DNA of 64,000 nucleotides. Origin: Beijerinckiaceae bacterium. Its GTDB lineage: Bacteria; Pseudomonadota; Alphaproteobacteria; Rhizobiales; Beijerinckiaceae. Positions 27,119-35,936 of the stretch are shown here, in pieces (within the stretch, counting starts at the first letter, position 1; each line of letters begins with the position of its first letter). Both the position numbers and the translations under genes were made by a program. The DNA is taken from positions 51,050 to 115,049 of the forward strand of contig WSYC01000011.1 in the NCBI GenBank assembly GCA_009773635.1, given 5' to 3'. A model generated the notes under the pieces. It saw only the letters and a list, made by a program, of their open reading frames with translations, was not told the origin of the DNA and searched no databases.

Positions 27119-28138
27119 ATGATCATCGCCCATCTGCCGCGTGCGACCGACCTGACGCAGGCCCAGCTGCCAGCACACGAGCAGCGCTGCGGTTTCGACC
27201 GCACGAGCCTCGATTCAGCCGACAGTGTGCCGGAGAATGCCGTCTGGATCGATCTGATCAACCCGAGCCGCGAAGAGGATCGCCGGGTCGAGCTGGCCCT
27301 CGGGATCGATATCCCGACACGCGAGGAATCGCAGAATATCGAACCCTCCGAGGTGCTCTACGTCGAGAATGGTGTGCGCTACATGTCGGCGCGTATCCTG
27401 TGCCAATCGGGCACCGAAAGTCCGATTCTGGTGCCGATCTCCTTCATCCTCAGGGATCACAAGCTCGTCACCGTCCGCTATGACGAGCCGCGCTCGTTCC
27501 AGATGTTCATCAACCGGATGTCGCGGCCAGGTGCCTGCACGGCTTCGGGCGATCACGTGCTGATCGCGCTGTTCGAAACCGTGATCGATCGTGCCGCCGA
27601 AATCCTCCGGCTGTCCGGCGAGCGGATAGACGAGGTGTCATCGGTCATCTTCGAGCCGAACTCGGCGCAGCGGGCGGATGTCAACACCTTCCGCACCACG
27701 CTCCAGACCATGGGTATGGAAGGTAACCGCATCTCGAAGGTCCGCGAGAGCCTCGTCTCGATCGAGCGTATGCTGCTGTTCCTTTCCGCGAACACGGCCG
27801 GGGCGAGCCTCGGTGACGGATTGCGTGCCGAAGTCCGCACCACCTTGCGCGACTTGCAGTCGCTCGAGGATCACGCGACCTTCCTCTCCAGCAAGATCCA
27901 GTTCCTGCTCGATGCGGTGCTCGGGCTCGTCAGCCTTGAGCAGAACAAGATCATCAAGATCTTCTCGGTGGCGGCGGTGGTCTTCATGCCGCCGACGCTG
28001 ATCGCCTCGAGCTACGGCATGAACTTCAAGAATATGCCGGAGCTGGAATGGAGTTACGGCTATCCGATGGCGCTGATCATGATGGTGCTCGCGGCCACCT
28101 GCACCTATCTTTTCTTCAAGCTCAAGCGCTGGCTGTAG
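27119..28138 (+). CDS. CorA-type magnesium transporter
   Basis: 339 residues of the CorA family, which forms pentameric Mg2+/Co2+ channels. The N-terminal cytoplasmic part is acidic and helical. The pore signature YGMNF occurs in SSYGMNFKNMPELEW, between two C-terminal membrane helices (IKIFSVAAVVFMPPTLIA and MALIMMVLAATCTYLFF). The GMN motif confirms the family. The start at 27119 (MIIAHLPRA) is chosen over 27068. The 3' end runs straight into a pair of 21-bp direct repeats. Confidence 0.93.
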   Translation: MIIAHLPRATDLTQAQLPAHEQRCGFDRTSLDSADSVPENAVWIDLINPSREEDRRVELALGIDIPTREESQNIEPSEVLYVENGVRYMSARILCQSGTESPILVPISFILRDHKLVTVRYDEPRSFQMFINRMSRPGACTASGDHVLIALFETVIDRAAEILRLSGERIDEVSSVIFEPNSAQRADVNTFRTTLQTMGMEGNRISKVRESLVSIERMLLFLSANTAGASLGDGLRAEVRTTLRDLQSLEDHATFLSSKIQFLLDAVLGLVSLEQNKIIKIFSVAAVVFMPPTLIASSYGMNFKNMPELEWSYGYPMALIMMVLAATCTYLFFKLKRWL

Positions 28139-28141
28139 GCT

Positions 28142-28215
28142 GCCCGAGCTTATGCGAGGAGCCTGAATTTCTTGCTTTCCTAGGCCGAATGGCCGCCCGA
28201 GCTTATGCGAGGAGC
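28142..28215 (+). repeat. Pair of identical 21-bp direct repeats between corA and the SRAP gene
   Basis: GCCCGAGCTTATGCGAGGAG plus C occurs at 28142-28162 and 28195-28215, 53 bases apart. The second copy supplies the AGGAG ribosome site of the SRAP gene, whose ATG lies 9 bases on. A third related copy, CCGAGCTTATGCGAGG, is at 61882-61897. Confidence 0.8.
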
Positions 28216-28224
28216 TGAAAAACA

Positions 28225-28869
28225 ATGTGCGGGCGCTACGCGATCACCCTGCCGCCTGAGGCCGTGCGCAGCTATTTCGGATTTTCGGACCAGCCGAATT
28301 TTCCGCCCCGGCAGGATGTGCGCCCGACGCAAGCGGTGCCGATCGTGCGACTGGAGAACGGCGAGCGCCGCTTCGCACTCGTGCGCTGGGGGTTCATCCC
28401 CGGTTTTGTGAAGGACGAGAAGGAATTTCCGCTGCTGATCAACGCACGGTCTGAAACGGTGTTCGAGAAGGCGAGCTTCCGCAACGCGATCAAGCGCCGC
28501 CGCTGCCTGTTTATCGCCGATGGCTTTTACGAATGGCAGAAGCTGGATGACAAGGGCCGGAAGAAGCGCCCCTTTCTCGTCCGCCGGCCGATGCAGGGGC
28601 CGCTCGCGCTCGCCGGCATCTGGGAATGCTGGCAATCGAAGGACGGATCGGAGATCGACACCGCCGCGATCCTGACGACATCCGCCAATGCGGTGCTGGC
28701 CGCGATCCATGACCGCATGCCGGTGATCCTCGAGCCCCGGCAGTTCGACGCCTGGCTTGCGCCGGAAACCGCGAATCCGGATGTGGCCCGGATGATGCAG
28801 CCGCTTGACGACGATGCGCTCGAGCTTGTGCCGCTGGACGCAGCGCCGAAGGATGATCTTTTCGGGTGA
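28225..28869 (+). CDS. SOS response-associated peptidase (SRAP/YedK/HMCES family)
   Basis: 214 residues. The catalytic cysteine is residue 2 (MCGRYAIT), exposed after removal of Met. Family proteins crosslink to abasic sites in single-stranded DNA and shield them. Other conserved parts are VRWGFIPGF, INARSETV, RRCLFIADGFYEW and the histidine region AAIHDRMPVIL. No LexA-type box is seen upstream. The ribosome site falls inside the second direct repeat. Confidence 0.95.
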   Translation: MCGRYAITLPPEAVRSYFGFSDQPNFPPRQDVRPTQAVPIVRLENGERRFALVRWGFIPGFVKDEKEFPLLINARSETVFEKASFRNAIKRRRCLFIADGFYEWQKLDDKGRKKRPFLVRRPMQGPLALAGIWECWQSKDGSEIDTAAILTTSANAVLAAIHDRMPVILEPRQFDAWLAPETANPDVARMMQPLDDDALELVPLDAAPKDDLFG

Positions 28870-28889
28870 GGACGGGCAGGGAGACCGGG

Positions 28890-29063
28890 ATGATGGATAC
28901 GCTGGTTACCGTTGTTTGTATTGGCGTTCCCGCAGGGGTCTTTGCGCGAATTGCGTGGTCGATCTGGCGTGACCGCAACAAGGAAAGCTCCGGAGAGAGC
29001 GGCAGTGGCGATGGCGGCGGCTGGTCCGGCGATTCCGGGGGGGATGGCGGTGGCGGCGACTAG
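28890..29063 (+). CDS. Small membrane protein with glycine/serine/aspartate tail
   Basis: 57 residues: one hydrophobic segment (LVTVVCIGVPAGVFARIAW), a short charged linker (RDRNKESS), then a low-complexity Gly/Ser/Asp tail (GDGGGWSGDSGGDGGGGD). A CAGGGAG ribosome site precedes the ATG-ATG at 28890; a GTG at 28866 overlapping the SRAP stop is the alternative. The role is unknown. It shares the CTAG palindrome (29060-29063) with the convergent gene's stop. Confidence 0.6.
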   Translation: MMDTLVTVVCIGVPAGVFARIAWSIWRDRNKESSGESGSGDGGGWSGDSGGDGGGGD

Positions 29064-30310
29064 CGCCGGAATTCGGCCACGAGCTCCACATGCGGGGAAT
29101 GGCGGAACTGGTCGACCGGTGTGATCTTCGTCAACCCGAGCCCGGCGGCTACAAGCAGTTTGGCATCCCGCGCGAAGCTTTCGGGGTCGCAGGAGACATA
29201 AACCACGCGGCCGAGCCTGGATTTTGCGATCTCACGCACCTGCGCCTCCGCGCCCTGCCGGGGCGGATCGAGCAACACGGCGTCGAACGGCTTCAGTTCC
29301 GGCGCGAACAACGGGCGGCGGTAGAGGTCGCGCGCCTCGGCTGTGATCGGCTTGCCGCCGGGATTGGCGCGGATCGACTTTTGCAGGGCGTCGATGGCAG
29401 GCTTGTCGGAGTCAAAGGCCGCGACCTTCATCTTCCGCGCGAGCCTGAGGCTGGAGGGACCAAGGCCGCAGAAGAGATCCGCGACATGTTTCGCGCCGGC
29501 AAGGCCCTCCAGCGCCAGCGCCGAGAGCATGGCCTCGGAGCGGGCGGTTGCCTGCAGGAATGAGCCTGGCGGCAGGAAGGCCGACAGTGCCGGATTGTCC
29601 TCGAACACGATGCGTGGTGCGCGCGCTTCCACCAGCCGCTCGCCATGCAGCGTCAGGCGCGGCAGGTTTGCTGCCACTGCGAAGGCAACCAGCTTCTGGC
29701 GCAGGCCTTCGGAAATCGGCCCGGCGCCGCGAATATCGCAATCGAGCCCTTCTTCGCTCGCGGTCACCTGAAAATCGAGTGGCTTGGCGATTGTGCGCAG
29801 GGTCATCCCGGCCTCACGGGCAAGATCGGGCGCGGCAGCAAGCGCCGGCACCAGCAGCGGGCAGGCGTCGAGATCGATGAGGTCATGGCTTTTCGCGCGC
29901 ATGAACCCGGCGAGGATTTTCGTCTGCTTCTCGGTGTCGATCTGGCGGATGTGCAGCGTCACACGCCTGCGGCCCGCACCATGCGCATCCAGCGTTTCGC
30001 CGACGGGGGCGTCAAGGCCGACAAAGCCAAGCGCAGAGAGAATGCGCTGACGTTTCCAGCCCGCAACTCCAGCCGGAGCCCAATGCTGCAACGCGCAGCC
30101 GCCACAGGTGCCGAAATGCGGGCAGTGCGGTTGGGTGCGCTCCGCGCTGGCGTTCACCACCTCGACGCAATCGGCGCGTTCGGCATGGATATCCGCCCGG
30201 ATGCGCTCGCCAGGCAGCACATAGGGGATGTGCAGCCGCTCGCCTTCGTGCCGCGCGATGCCATCCCCCTTGAGGCCGATGGCCTCGATGTCGAGCAGGG
30301 TTGTGGTCAC
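29060..30310 (-). CDS. TrmA/RlmD-type RNA (uracil-5-)-methyltransferase
   Basis: 416 residues of the RNA m5U methyltransferase family. A TRAM domain starts the protein (IEAIGLKGDGIARHEG). A 4Fe-4S site follows with three cysteines in CPHFGTCGGCALQHW and a fourth further on (DACPLL). The SAM domain has DLFCGLGPSSLRLARK, the DPPRQGA motif, and the catalytic cysteine in VVYVSCDPESF. Whether it acts on 23S rRNA (RlmD-like) or tRNA cannot be fixed. Start is a GTG at 30308-30310, overlapping the tlyA stop in GTGA, so it is coupled to tlyA. Confidence 0.9.
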   Translation of the reverse strand: MTTTLLDIEAIGLKGDGIARHEGERLHIPYVLPGERIRADIHAERADCVEVVNASAERTQPHCPHFGTCGGCALQHWAPAGVAGWKRQRILSALGFVGLDAPVGETLDAHGAGRRRVTLHIRQIDTEKQTKILAGFMRAKSHDLIDLDACPLLVPALAAAPDLAREAGMTLRTIAKPLDFQVTASEEGLDCDIRGAGPISEGLRQKLVAFAVAANLPRLTLHGERLVEARAPRIVFEDNPALSAFLPPGSFLQATARSEAMLSALALEGLAGAKHVADLFCGLGPSSLRLARKMKVAAFDSDKPAIDALQKSIRANPGGKPITAEARDLYRRPLFAPELKPFDAVLLDPPRQGAEAQVREIAKSRLGRVVYVSCDPESFARDAKLLVAAGLGLTKITPVDQFRHSPHVELVAEFRR

Positions 30311-31071
30311 GGCAATGTCCTTTCGGGAGAAAATGGGCTCTGCCCGGCCTTCCGACCGATGAGCAGAAATTCGCGATTGCCATCGCCGCCCTCGATTGGG
30401 GAAGGGATGACCTCGATACCATCAATGCCGAGCGCGGCGATCTCCGCGCTCACCCGCGCAACGATTTCAGCGTGGAGCGCCTCATCGCGGATGATGCCGC
30501 GTTTGCCGGCGTTCGGCCCGGCCTCGAATTGCGGCTTGATCAGTGCGATCAGCCAGCCGCCCGGCTTCAGCCGCGCGAGCCCGGCAGGAATGGCCTTGGC
30601 AAGGCCGATGAACGAGAGGTCGGCGACGACGAGATCGACGATGTCGGGGACATGGACCTCATCAATCTGGCGGGCATCGACGCCTTCGCGGTTGACGATG
30701 CGCGGGTGGCCCACAAGGCGTCTGTGCAATTGCCCGTGCCCGACATCCACCGCGTAGACGCGTGCCGCGCCGCGCTGCGCCAGAAGATCGGAAAACCCGC
30801 CGGTCGAGGCGCCGAGATCAAGGCAGATCATGCCGGCGGGGTCGAGCCCGGTATGATCGAGCGCGGCCCTGAGCTTCAGCCCGGCGCGTGAAACGGTTTC
30901 GAACGGCCGCTCGGCTTCCAGCCTGCAGTCCACTGCAACGGTACGGGACGCCTTGTCGATCACGACGCCATCGGCGCGCACAAGGCCTGCCTCGACCGCT
31001 GTGCGGGCGAGCGCCCGGCTTTCAAAAATCCGCCGGTCCACCAGAAGCTGGTCGATGCGTTGACGTGCCAC
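30307..31071 (-). CDS. tlyA: TlyA family rRNA 2'-O-methyltransferase
   Basis: About 254 residues. An S4 RNA-binding domain opens the protein (RQRIDQLLVDRRIFESRALA), followed by the FtsJ-like methyltransferase with SAM motif CLDLGASTGGFSD and LIKPQFEAGP. Members methylate 16S/23S rRNA; some are annotated as hemolysins. The GTG at 31071 starts the S4 domain at the usual point, and an ATG at 31095 is an alternative; neither has a strong ribosome site. In many relatives xseB, dxs and tlyA are adjacent, but here two genes separate tlyA from dxs. Confidence 0.9.
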   Translation of the reverse strand: MARQRIDQLLVDRRIFESRALARTAVEAGLVRADGVVIDKASRTVAVDCRLEAERPFETVSRAGLKLRAALDHTGLDPAGMICLDLGASTGGFSDLLAQRGAARVYAVDVGHGQLHRRLVGHPRIVNREGVDARQIDEVHVPDIVDLVVADLSFIGLAKAIPAGLARLKPGGWLIALIKPQFEAGPNAGKRGIIRDEALHAEIVARVSAEIAALGIDGIEVIPSPIEGGDGNREFLLIGRKAGQSPFSPERTLP

Positions 31072-31196
31072 AGAAATTATCGAACCCCGATGCATCCAGA
31101 GAAGGCGATGGCGTGTTAGACAAAACAGAGGGCCCGTTTTCGGACAGTGCAAGATCGCCGGAAGCCCCCCAAACCGGGATAGGAGGAGAACCCATC

Positions 31197-31940
31197 ATGA
31201 GCAAGACATCAATTTCCCGCCGGCTTTTTCTCGCGGGCGCGGCGACTGCCGTTACATTGCCGGCCATGCCACGCGTTTTCGCGCAGGCCGCAGCTCCAGC
31301 GACTCCCGCCGGCCCCTTCACGCTGCCGCAACTCGGCTATGCCTTCAATGCGCTTGAGCCGCATATCGACGCGATGACGATGGAAATCCATTCCCAGCGT
31401 CACCACGGTGCCTTCATCACCAATCTCAACAATTTCGCCAAGGACAACGGCGTTCTCGGCTCAACGCCGATTCCGAAGCTGCTGGCGGAATGGCAGCAGT
31501 TGCCCGAAGCCACCCGCATGGGGGCGAAGAACAGCCTCGGCGGCCATGCCAACCATTCGATGTTCTGGCAGATCATGACTCCCGGCGGTGCCAAGGCGCC
31601 CGAGGGCGATCTGAAGGCCGCCATCGACCGCGACCTCGGCGGCTTCGACAAGATGAAAGCCGATTTCAACGGGGTCGGCGGCCGCGTCTTCGGCTCGGGC
31701 TGGGTTTTCGTCACCGTGACGAAGGATGGCAAGCTCGCGCTCGCCGCCAAGCCCAACCAGGATACGCCGCTGATGGACGGCCAGATGGTGCTGTTCGGCA
31801 ACGACGTCTGGGAGCACGCCTATTACCTGAAGTATCAGAACCGCCGTCCGGAATACCTCGCCAACTGGTGGAATGTCGCCAACTGGTCGAAGATCGGCGA
31901 GCGCTATGCGGCTGCCAAGACTGGCAGGCTGGCGATCTGA
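31197..31940 (+). CDS. Exported Fe/Mn superoxide dismutase
   Basis: 247 residues with a Tat-type leader (SISRRLFLAGAATAVTLPAM, RR followed by FL), so it is sent folded to the periplasm. The mature domain is a Fe/Mn dismutase: HSQRHHGAFITNLN (first ligand region), GGHANHSMFW, FGSGWVFV and DVWEHAYYLKYQNRR (last ligands). A strong AGGAGGAG ribosome site precedes the ATG. It detoxifies superoxide outside the cytoplasm. It is divergent from tlyA and convergent with the NTF2-like gene. Confidence 0.93.
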   Translation: MSKTSISRRLFLAGAATAVTLPAMPRVFAQAAAPATPAGPFTLPQLGYAFNALEPHIDAMTMEIHSQRHHGAFITNLNNFAKDNGVLGSTPIPKLLAEWQQLPEATRMGAKNSLGGHANHSMFWQIMTPGGAKAPEGDLKAAIDRDLGGFDKMKADFNGVGGRVFGSGWVFVTVTKDGKLALAAKPNQDTPLMDGQMVLFGNDVWEHAYYLKYQNRRPEYLANWWNVANWSKIGERYAAAKTGRLAI

Positions 31941-31960
31941 CCAGGTTTCGAGGGTGTGTT

Positions 31961-32404
31961 TCAGGTCTGGAGCACGCCCTTGATATAGCGGCATACGATC
32001 GCCGTATCCGCCGTGAAGTTCTCCGGCGTGACGGGCGTGAGCTGGGCCTGAACACAGAGCCAGCGGCCGCCCACGCGCCGGTAGGTGTCGGTATACATCG
32101 TCATGCCCGTGACATCCTGCCCCTTCAGGCGGCGGACCCACTTCGTCGTCGCCCGCACGAGGGCGAAATCGCCGAAGATCCGGATATCCTCATCCCGCAT
32201 GTCCCAGTAGAGGATCACCTCGGGATCGAAGTCCGTGGCCCATGCCTCAAGGTATTCCACCCGGCCATGCACGGAACCTGACGGGGAAATGCACACGAAG
32301 TCCGGGTCGATGATCGCGTTGTGCGAGGGCACGTCGCAGGTCACGAAATTATGGATGAATTTTGCGTTGAGCGCGCGAAGCGTCGCCAGATCCTGATCCC
32401 GCAC
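31961..32404 (-). CDS. SnoaL/NTF2-like protein
   Basis: 147 residues of the NTF2-like alpha+beta barrel superfamily (nuclear transport factor 2 / DUF4440 branch). FIHNFVTCDVPSHNAIIDPDFVCI and the late TDTYRRVGGRWLCVQAQLTPV are typical. Proteins of this fold bind small molecules in a pocket and have many functions; none is assigned here. A LexA-type box lies 43 bases upstream of its ATG, which would place it under SOS control. Confidence 0.78.
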   Translation of the reverse strand: MRDQDLATLRALNAKFIHNFVTCDVPSHNAIIDPDFVCISPSGSVHGRVEYLEAWATDFDPEVILYWDMRDEDIRIFGDFALVRATTKWVRRLKGQDVTGMTMYTDTYRRVGGRWLCVQAQLTPVTPENFTADTAIVCRYIKGVLQT

Positions 32405-32446
32405 GGTCTATTCCCTTATTGAAATAAGCACTGCCCGGCACAACAA

Positions 32447-32461
32447 GAACATAACAAGAAC
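32447..32461. promoter_or_regulatory. LexA-type SOS box, GAAC-N7-GAAC
   Basis: GAACATAACAAGAAC contains two GAAC half-sites seven bases apart and is followed by AAAAT, as in the site at 2946-2960 (GAACAAAATAGGAAC then AAAA). It is upstream of the NTF2-like gene and downstream of dxs. The sequence is also partly a short tandem repeat (AACAAGAAC x2), so chance cannot be excluded. Confidence 0.5.
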
Positions 32462-32517
32462 AAAATGACAAGCGCTTTGTCAAACCGATTTCCGGCAACG
32501 CTGCTGAGAGGCTGCAA

Positions 32518-34446
32518 TCAGGCGCTCGCGGCGTGCCCGGTGCTCTTGGCCGCGGGGGCGTCAATGCCGACGGCATCACGCACCTTCGCAACGATACCCT
32601 TCGCATCCAGCCCGGCATCGGCGTACATTTTCGCGGGGCTATCGTGGTCCTGATAGCAATCCGGCAGCACGAGCGAGCGGAAACGCAGGGCGCCATCCAG
32701 CAGGCCTTCGTCGGTGAGGAACTGCGCGACCTGCGCGCCGAACCCGCCGATGGAGCCTTCCTCGACCGTCACCAGCACGGCATGGCTTGTTGCGAGGCGG
32801 CGGATCAAATCCGTATCGATGGGTTTTGCGAAGCGGGCATCGGCGACTGAAGTGGAAAGGCCCTGCTTCTCCAGCTCCTCGGCGGCCTTCAGGGCCTCGC
32901 CAAGCCGGGTGCCGAGCGAGAGAATCGCGATCTGGCTTCCGTCGCGGATCATCCGCCCCTTGCCGATTTCCAGCACTTCGCCCCGCTCCGGCATTTCGAC
33001 ACCGACCCCGTCGCCGCGCGGATAACGGAAGGCGATCGGGCCGGCGTCATGCGCTGCGGCGGTCGCGACCATATGCACGAGTTCGGCCTCATCGGCTGCT
33101 GCCATCACCACCATGTTGGGGATGCAGGCGAGGTAGGCGACATCGAAGGCCCCGGCGTGCGTCGGCCCGTCGGCCCCGACCAGCCCGGCGCGGTCGAGCG
33201 CGAAGCGCACCGGCAGGTTCTGGATCGCGACATCGTGCACCACTTGGTCATAGGCGCGCTGCAGGAAGGTCGAATAGATCGCGCAGAACGGCTTGTAGCC
33301 TTCGGTTGCAAGGCCTGCCGCGAAGGTCACCGCGTGCTGCTCGGCGATGCCGACATCGAAAATGCGTTTCGGAAAGGCCTCACCGAAGAGATCAAGCCCG
33401 GTGCCGGAGGGCATCGCGGCCGTGACGGCGACGATCTTCTCGTCCGCCTCCGCTTGCCTGATCAGCGATTGTGCGAAGACCTTCGTGTAGCTCGGGGCGT
33501 TGGAGGGCGCTTTCGCCTGCTTGCCGGTGATGACGTCGAATTTCTGGACGCCGTGGTATTTGTCGGCACTTGCTTCGGCGGGTGCGTAGCCCTTGCCCTT
33601 CTGTGTCACGACATGGATCAGCACCGGACCGGTGTCACTGTCGCGCACATTGCGCAGCACGGGCAGCAGATGGTCGAGGTTATGGCCGTCAATCGGCCCG
33701 ACATAGTAGAAGCCGAGTTCCTCGAACAGCGTGCCGCCGGTCCAGAAGCCGCGGCCGAACTCCTCGGTCTTGCGGGCCTTGTCGTAGAAGAACTTCGGCA
33801 GGCGCTGGGCGAGCTGCTTCATCGTCTCGCGCAAGGAGCGATAGGTCTTGCCGGAGACGAGCCGCGCGAGATAGGCCGACATCGCACCCACGGGCGGGGC
33901 GATGGACATATCGTTGTCGTTAAGGATGACGATCAGGCGCGAGTGCATGGCACCGGCGTTGTTCATGGCTTCGTAAGCCATGCCGGCGCTCATCGCGCCG
34001 TCGCCGATCACGGCAATGACGTGGTTGTTGCCGCCCGAAAGATCGCGCGCCACGGCCATGCCGAGCCCGGCGGAAATCGAGGTCGAGGAATGCGCCGCAC
34101 CAAACGGATCGTAGTCGCTCTCGGCCCGCTTGGTGAAACCGGAAAGCCCGCCGCCCATACGCAGCGTGCGGATACGATCACGCCGCCCGGTGAGGATTTT
34201 ATGCGGATAGGCCTGATGGCCGACATCCCAGATCAACCGGTCATCGGGCGTGTTGAAGACGTGATGCAGCGCTACCGTGAGTTCGACAACGCCAAGCCCC
34301 GCGCCAAGATGCCCGCCGGTGACCGAGACGGCATCGATGGTTTCGAGCCGGAGTTCATCCGCCACCTGCCGGAGCTGGGTCTGATCCAGCTCGCGCAGAT
34401 CGGCCGGTGTATGGATGGTATCGAGCAGGGGCGTCGAGATCGCCAA
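32518..34446 (-). CDS. dxs: 1-deoxy-D-xylulose-5-phosphate synthase
   Basis: 642 residues, full length. It makes DXP from pyruvate and glyceraldehyde 3-phosphate, the first step of the MEP isoprenoid pathway, with thiamine diphosphate. Diagnostic parts are [40 protein letters not shown], the TPP motif [15 protein letters not shown], and [14 protein letters not shown] [21 protein letters not shown] and the C-terminal transketolase domain complete it. The ATG at 34446 (MAISTPLLD) is standard. xseB lies 109 bases upstream. Confidence 0.96.
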   Translation of the reverse strand: MAISTPLLDTIHTPADLRELDQTQLRQVADELRLETIDAVSVTGGHLGAGLGVVELTVALHHVFNTPDDRLIWDVGHQAYPHKILTGRRDRIRTLRMGGGLSGFTKRAESDYDPFGAAHSSTSISAGLGMAVARDLSGGNNHVIAVIGDGAMSAGMAYEAMNNAGAMHSRLIVILNDNDMSIAPPVGAMSAYLARLVSGKTYRSLRETMKQLAQRLPKFFYDKARKTEEFGRGFWTGGTLFEELGFYYVGPIDGHNLDHLLPVLRNVRDSDTGPVLIHVVTQKGKGYAPAEASADKYHGVQKFDVITGKQAKAPSNAPSYTKVFAQSLIRQAEADEKIVAVTAAMPSGTGLDLFGEAFPKRIFDVGIAEQHAVTFAAGLATEGYKPFCAIYSTFLQRAYDQVVHDVAIQNLPVRFALDRAGLVGADGPTHAGAFDVAYLACIPNMVVMAAADEAELVHMVATAAAHDAGPIAFRYPRGDGVGVEMPERGEVLEIGKGRMIRDGSQIAILSLGTRLGEALKAAEELEKQGLSTSVADARFAKPIDTDLIRRLATSHAVLVTVEEGSIGGFGAQVAQFLTDEGLLDGALRFRSLVLPDCYQDHDSPAKMYADAGLDAKGIVAKVRDAVGIDAPAAKSTGHAASA

Positions 34447-34555
34447 CGGAAGTCTCCGGAAATAAAACGTTAGGTTCTGCTGTATCGGCTCGACGCCTTG
34501 CGTTCAATGCGCGATTTGGTGAAGAGCGATCAGCAGGGCCGGCTCGGACCGCCCG

Positions 34556-34822
34556 CTATTTCTCGGGGTCGAGCGGCACGGCGCCGGCAGGTTCGCCGCT
34601 GGCCGAGAGCGAAATCTTGGAAATCCGCATCTCCGCTTCCTTCAAGAGCGCTTCGCAGCGCTTTTTGAGGTGTTCGCCGCGCTCGTATTTCTCGATGGAT
34701 TTTTCAAGAGATACCTCACCGCGCTCCAGCTCGGAGACGATGGTTTCAAGCTCGCTCATCGCCTTTTCGAAGGGAAGGGCGGCGATATCGGCGGGGATGG
34801 TTTTGTCGGGAGAAGTGCTCAT
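34556..34822 (-). CDS. xseB: Exodeoxyribonuclease VII small subunit
   Basis: 88 residues. The small subunit of exonuclease VII, which degrades single-stranded DNA with the large XseA subunit. [20 protein letters not shown] and [20 protein letters not shown] are the family's coiled helices. It is usually found beside dxs in alphaproteobacteria, as here. xseA is not in the window. Confidence 0.95.
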   Translation of the reverse strand: MSTSPDKTIPADIAALPFEKAMSELETIVSELERGEVSLEKSIEKYERGEHLKKRCEALLKEAEMRISKISLSASGEPAGAVPLDPEK

Positions 34823-34894
34823 GCAAGGACCATATGGGAAACTGCGCGGCGGGGAAACAGGGCTGAGGGATTATCCACGCTCAAGCATCCGCCA

Positions 34895-34930
34895 GTCGTG
34901 GATGGCCGGGCCAAGCCCGACCATGACGGC
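34895..34930. repeat. Short palindromic repeat (GTCATG type)
   Basis: GTCGTGGATGGCCGGGCCAA followed by GCCCGACCATGACGGC is related to the copies at 19703, 55537 and 55600. It lies between xseB and the NAD regulator gene. Confidence 0.65.
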
Positions 34931-34934
34931 GATG

Positions 34935-35924
34935 CTATGTCCCCCTTCCGAGCCGCAGGCCCGGCGCCGGGCGCTCGGTCAGCACTTCGCGGCGGAAGCG
35001 GAACAGCGCCGCCGGGCGACCGCCGGTGGTCGTCTGCCCGCCGGTGGGTTCGACAAGTCCGCCGGTCTCGACGAGGCGGCGGAAGTTCTGTTTGTGGAGG
35101 TGATGGCCGGAAATCGCCTCCACCTTGCGCTGCAAATCCGTGAGCGTGAAGGTCTCCGGCATCATCTCGAAGATCACCGGGCGGTATTTCAGCTTGCCCC
35201 GGATGCGCCCGAGCGCGGTGGCGAGAATGCGGCGATGATCAAAAGCCATCGTCGCGCCAAGCTGGACGGGGAGGGGCGCGGCAGGCTTGTGGCGGTCGCG
35301 GATCGCTTCCTCGACGAGGCCTGCGTCGTAGAGGAGCTCATAGCGCTCCAGCACCTTTTCCTCGTCGAACGGCAGGCCGTCCGATCCGAAATGCAGCGCG
35401 ATGCGTTCTTTCCGCGAGAGCGCGCGCCTGTCGCCGCTGTGCTCCGGTTCGGCTTCCTCTCCCCATTGCGTCAGCGCGGGCAGGATATCGCGATCAAGAA
35501 GCGCCGGCTTGCCGCCGCGCCAGTCTTCCCAAGGGAAGTAGGCGTAGAGGGGCAGGAAATTGGAAGGGTCCGTCGCGCCCGGAAAGATGCGGGTCAACGC
35601 GAGATAGCCGATCGAGACGATATGCGGCGAGGGGAGGGCGCCGGCGGAACCGTCGAGCACGTTCCGTCCACGATCCCCGAAGGTGTAGAGCTGCTCGACA
35701 TAGCCGAGGTCGAGCCCGGCCTGATCCTGCGCGAAACCGCGCAGACCCAGTTCCAGCGTGCGGTGATTGAGCGGATCGAACGGCCCGGAGGGCAGTCCCG
35801 GCGGCAGGTCCGCGCCGAGCGAGGAGGCATAGACGACCGGTTCATCCGCTTTGACGGCCATGATCACCGCCGTGAGGTTGATTTCGATCGATAAGGTGGA
35901 ATGGCTGGCAGGGGAAATGGCCAT
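34935..35924 (-). CDS. NrtR-like NUDIX-derived NAD regulator
   Basis: 329 residues. A NUDIX-fold N-terminal half (SLGADLPPGLPSGPFDPLNHRTLELG, in pieces) lacks a full GX5EX7REUXEEXGU box. The C-terminal half is winged-helix-like (FTLTDLQRKVEAISGHHLHKQNFRRLVETGG). This is the alphaproteobacterial protein described as a regulator of NAD metabolism. It is last in a three-gene operon with a tyrosine phosphatase and an HD hydrolase. Target sites are not visible in the window. No NAD biosynthesis gene is adjacent. Confidence 0.75.
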   Translation of the reverse strand: MAISPASHSTLSIEINLTAVIMAVKADEPVVYASSLGADLPPGLPSGPFDPLNHRTLELGLRGFAQDQAGLDLGYVEQLYTFGDRGRNVLDGSAGALPSPHIVSIGYLALTRIFPGATDPSNFLPLYAYFPWEDWRGGKPALLDRDILPALTQWGEEAEPEHSGDRRALSRKERIALHFGSDGLPFDEEKVLERYELLYDAGLVEEAIRDRHKPAAPLPVQLGATMAFDHRRILATALGRIRGKLKYRPVIFEMMPETFTLTDLQRKVEAISGHHLHKQNFRRLVETGGLVEPTGGQTTTGGRPAALFRFRREVLTERPAPGLRLGRGT

Positions 35925-35936
35925 GGCGGCTCCGCG

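Noticed and set aside
32496..32530. Stem-loop-like GCTGCTGAGAGGCTGCAATCAGG near dxs considered as a TPP riboswitch
   Set aside because: Lacks the conserved riboswitch core and is at the 3' end of dxs, not the 5' end.
33049..35894. Two long plus-strand frames opposite dxs and the NAD regulator
   Set aside because: Antisense to recognised enzymes; arginine- and histidine-rich with no motif.
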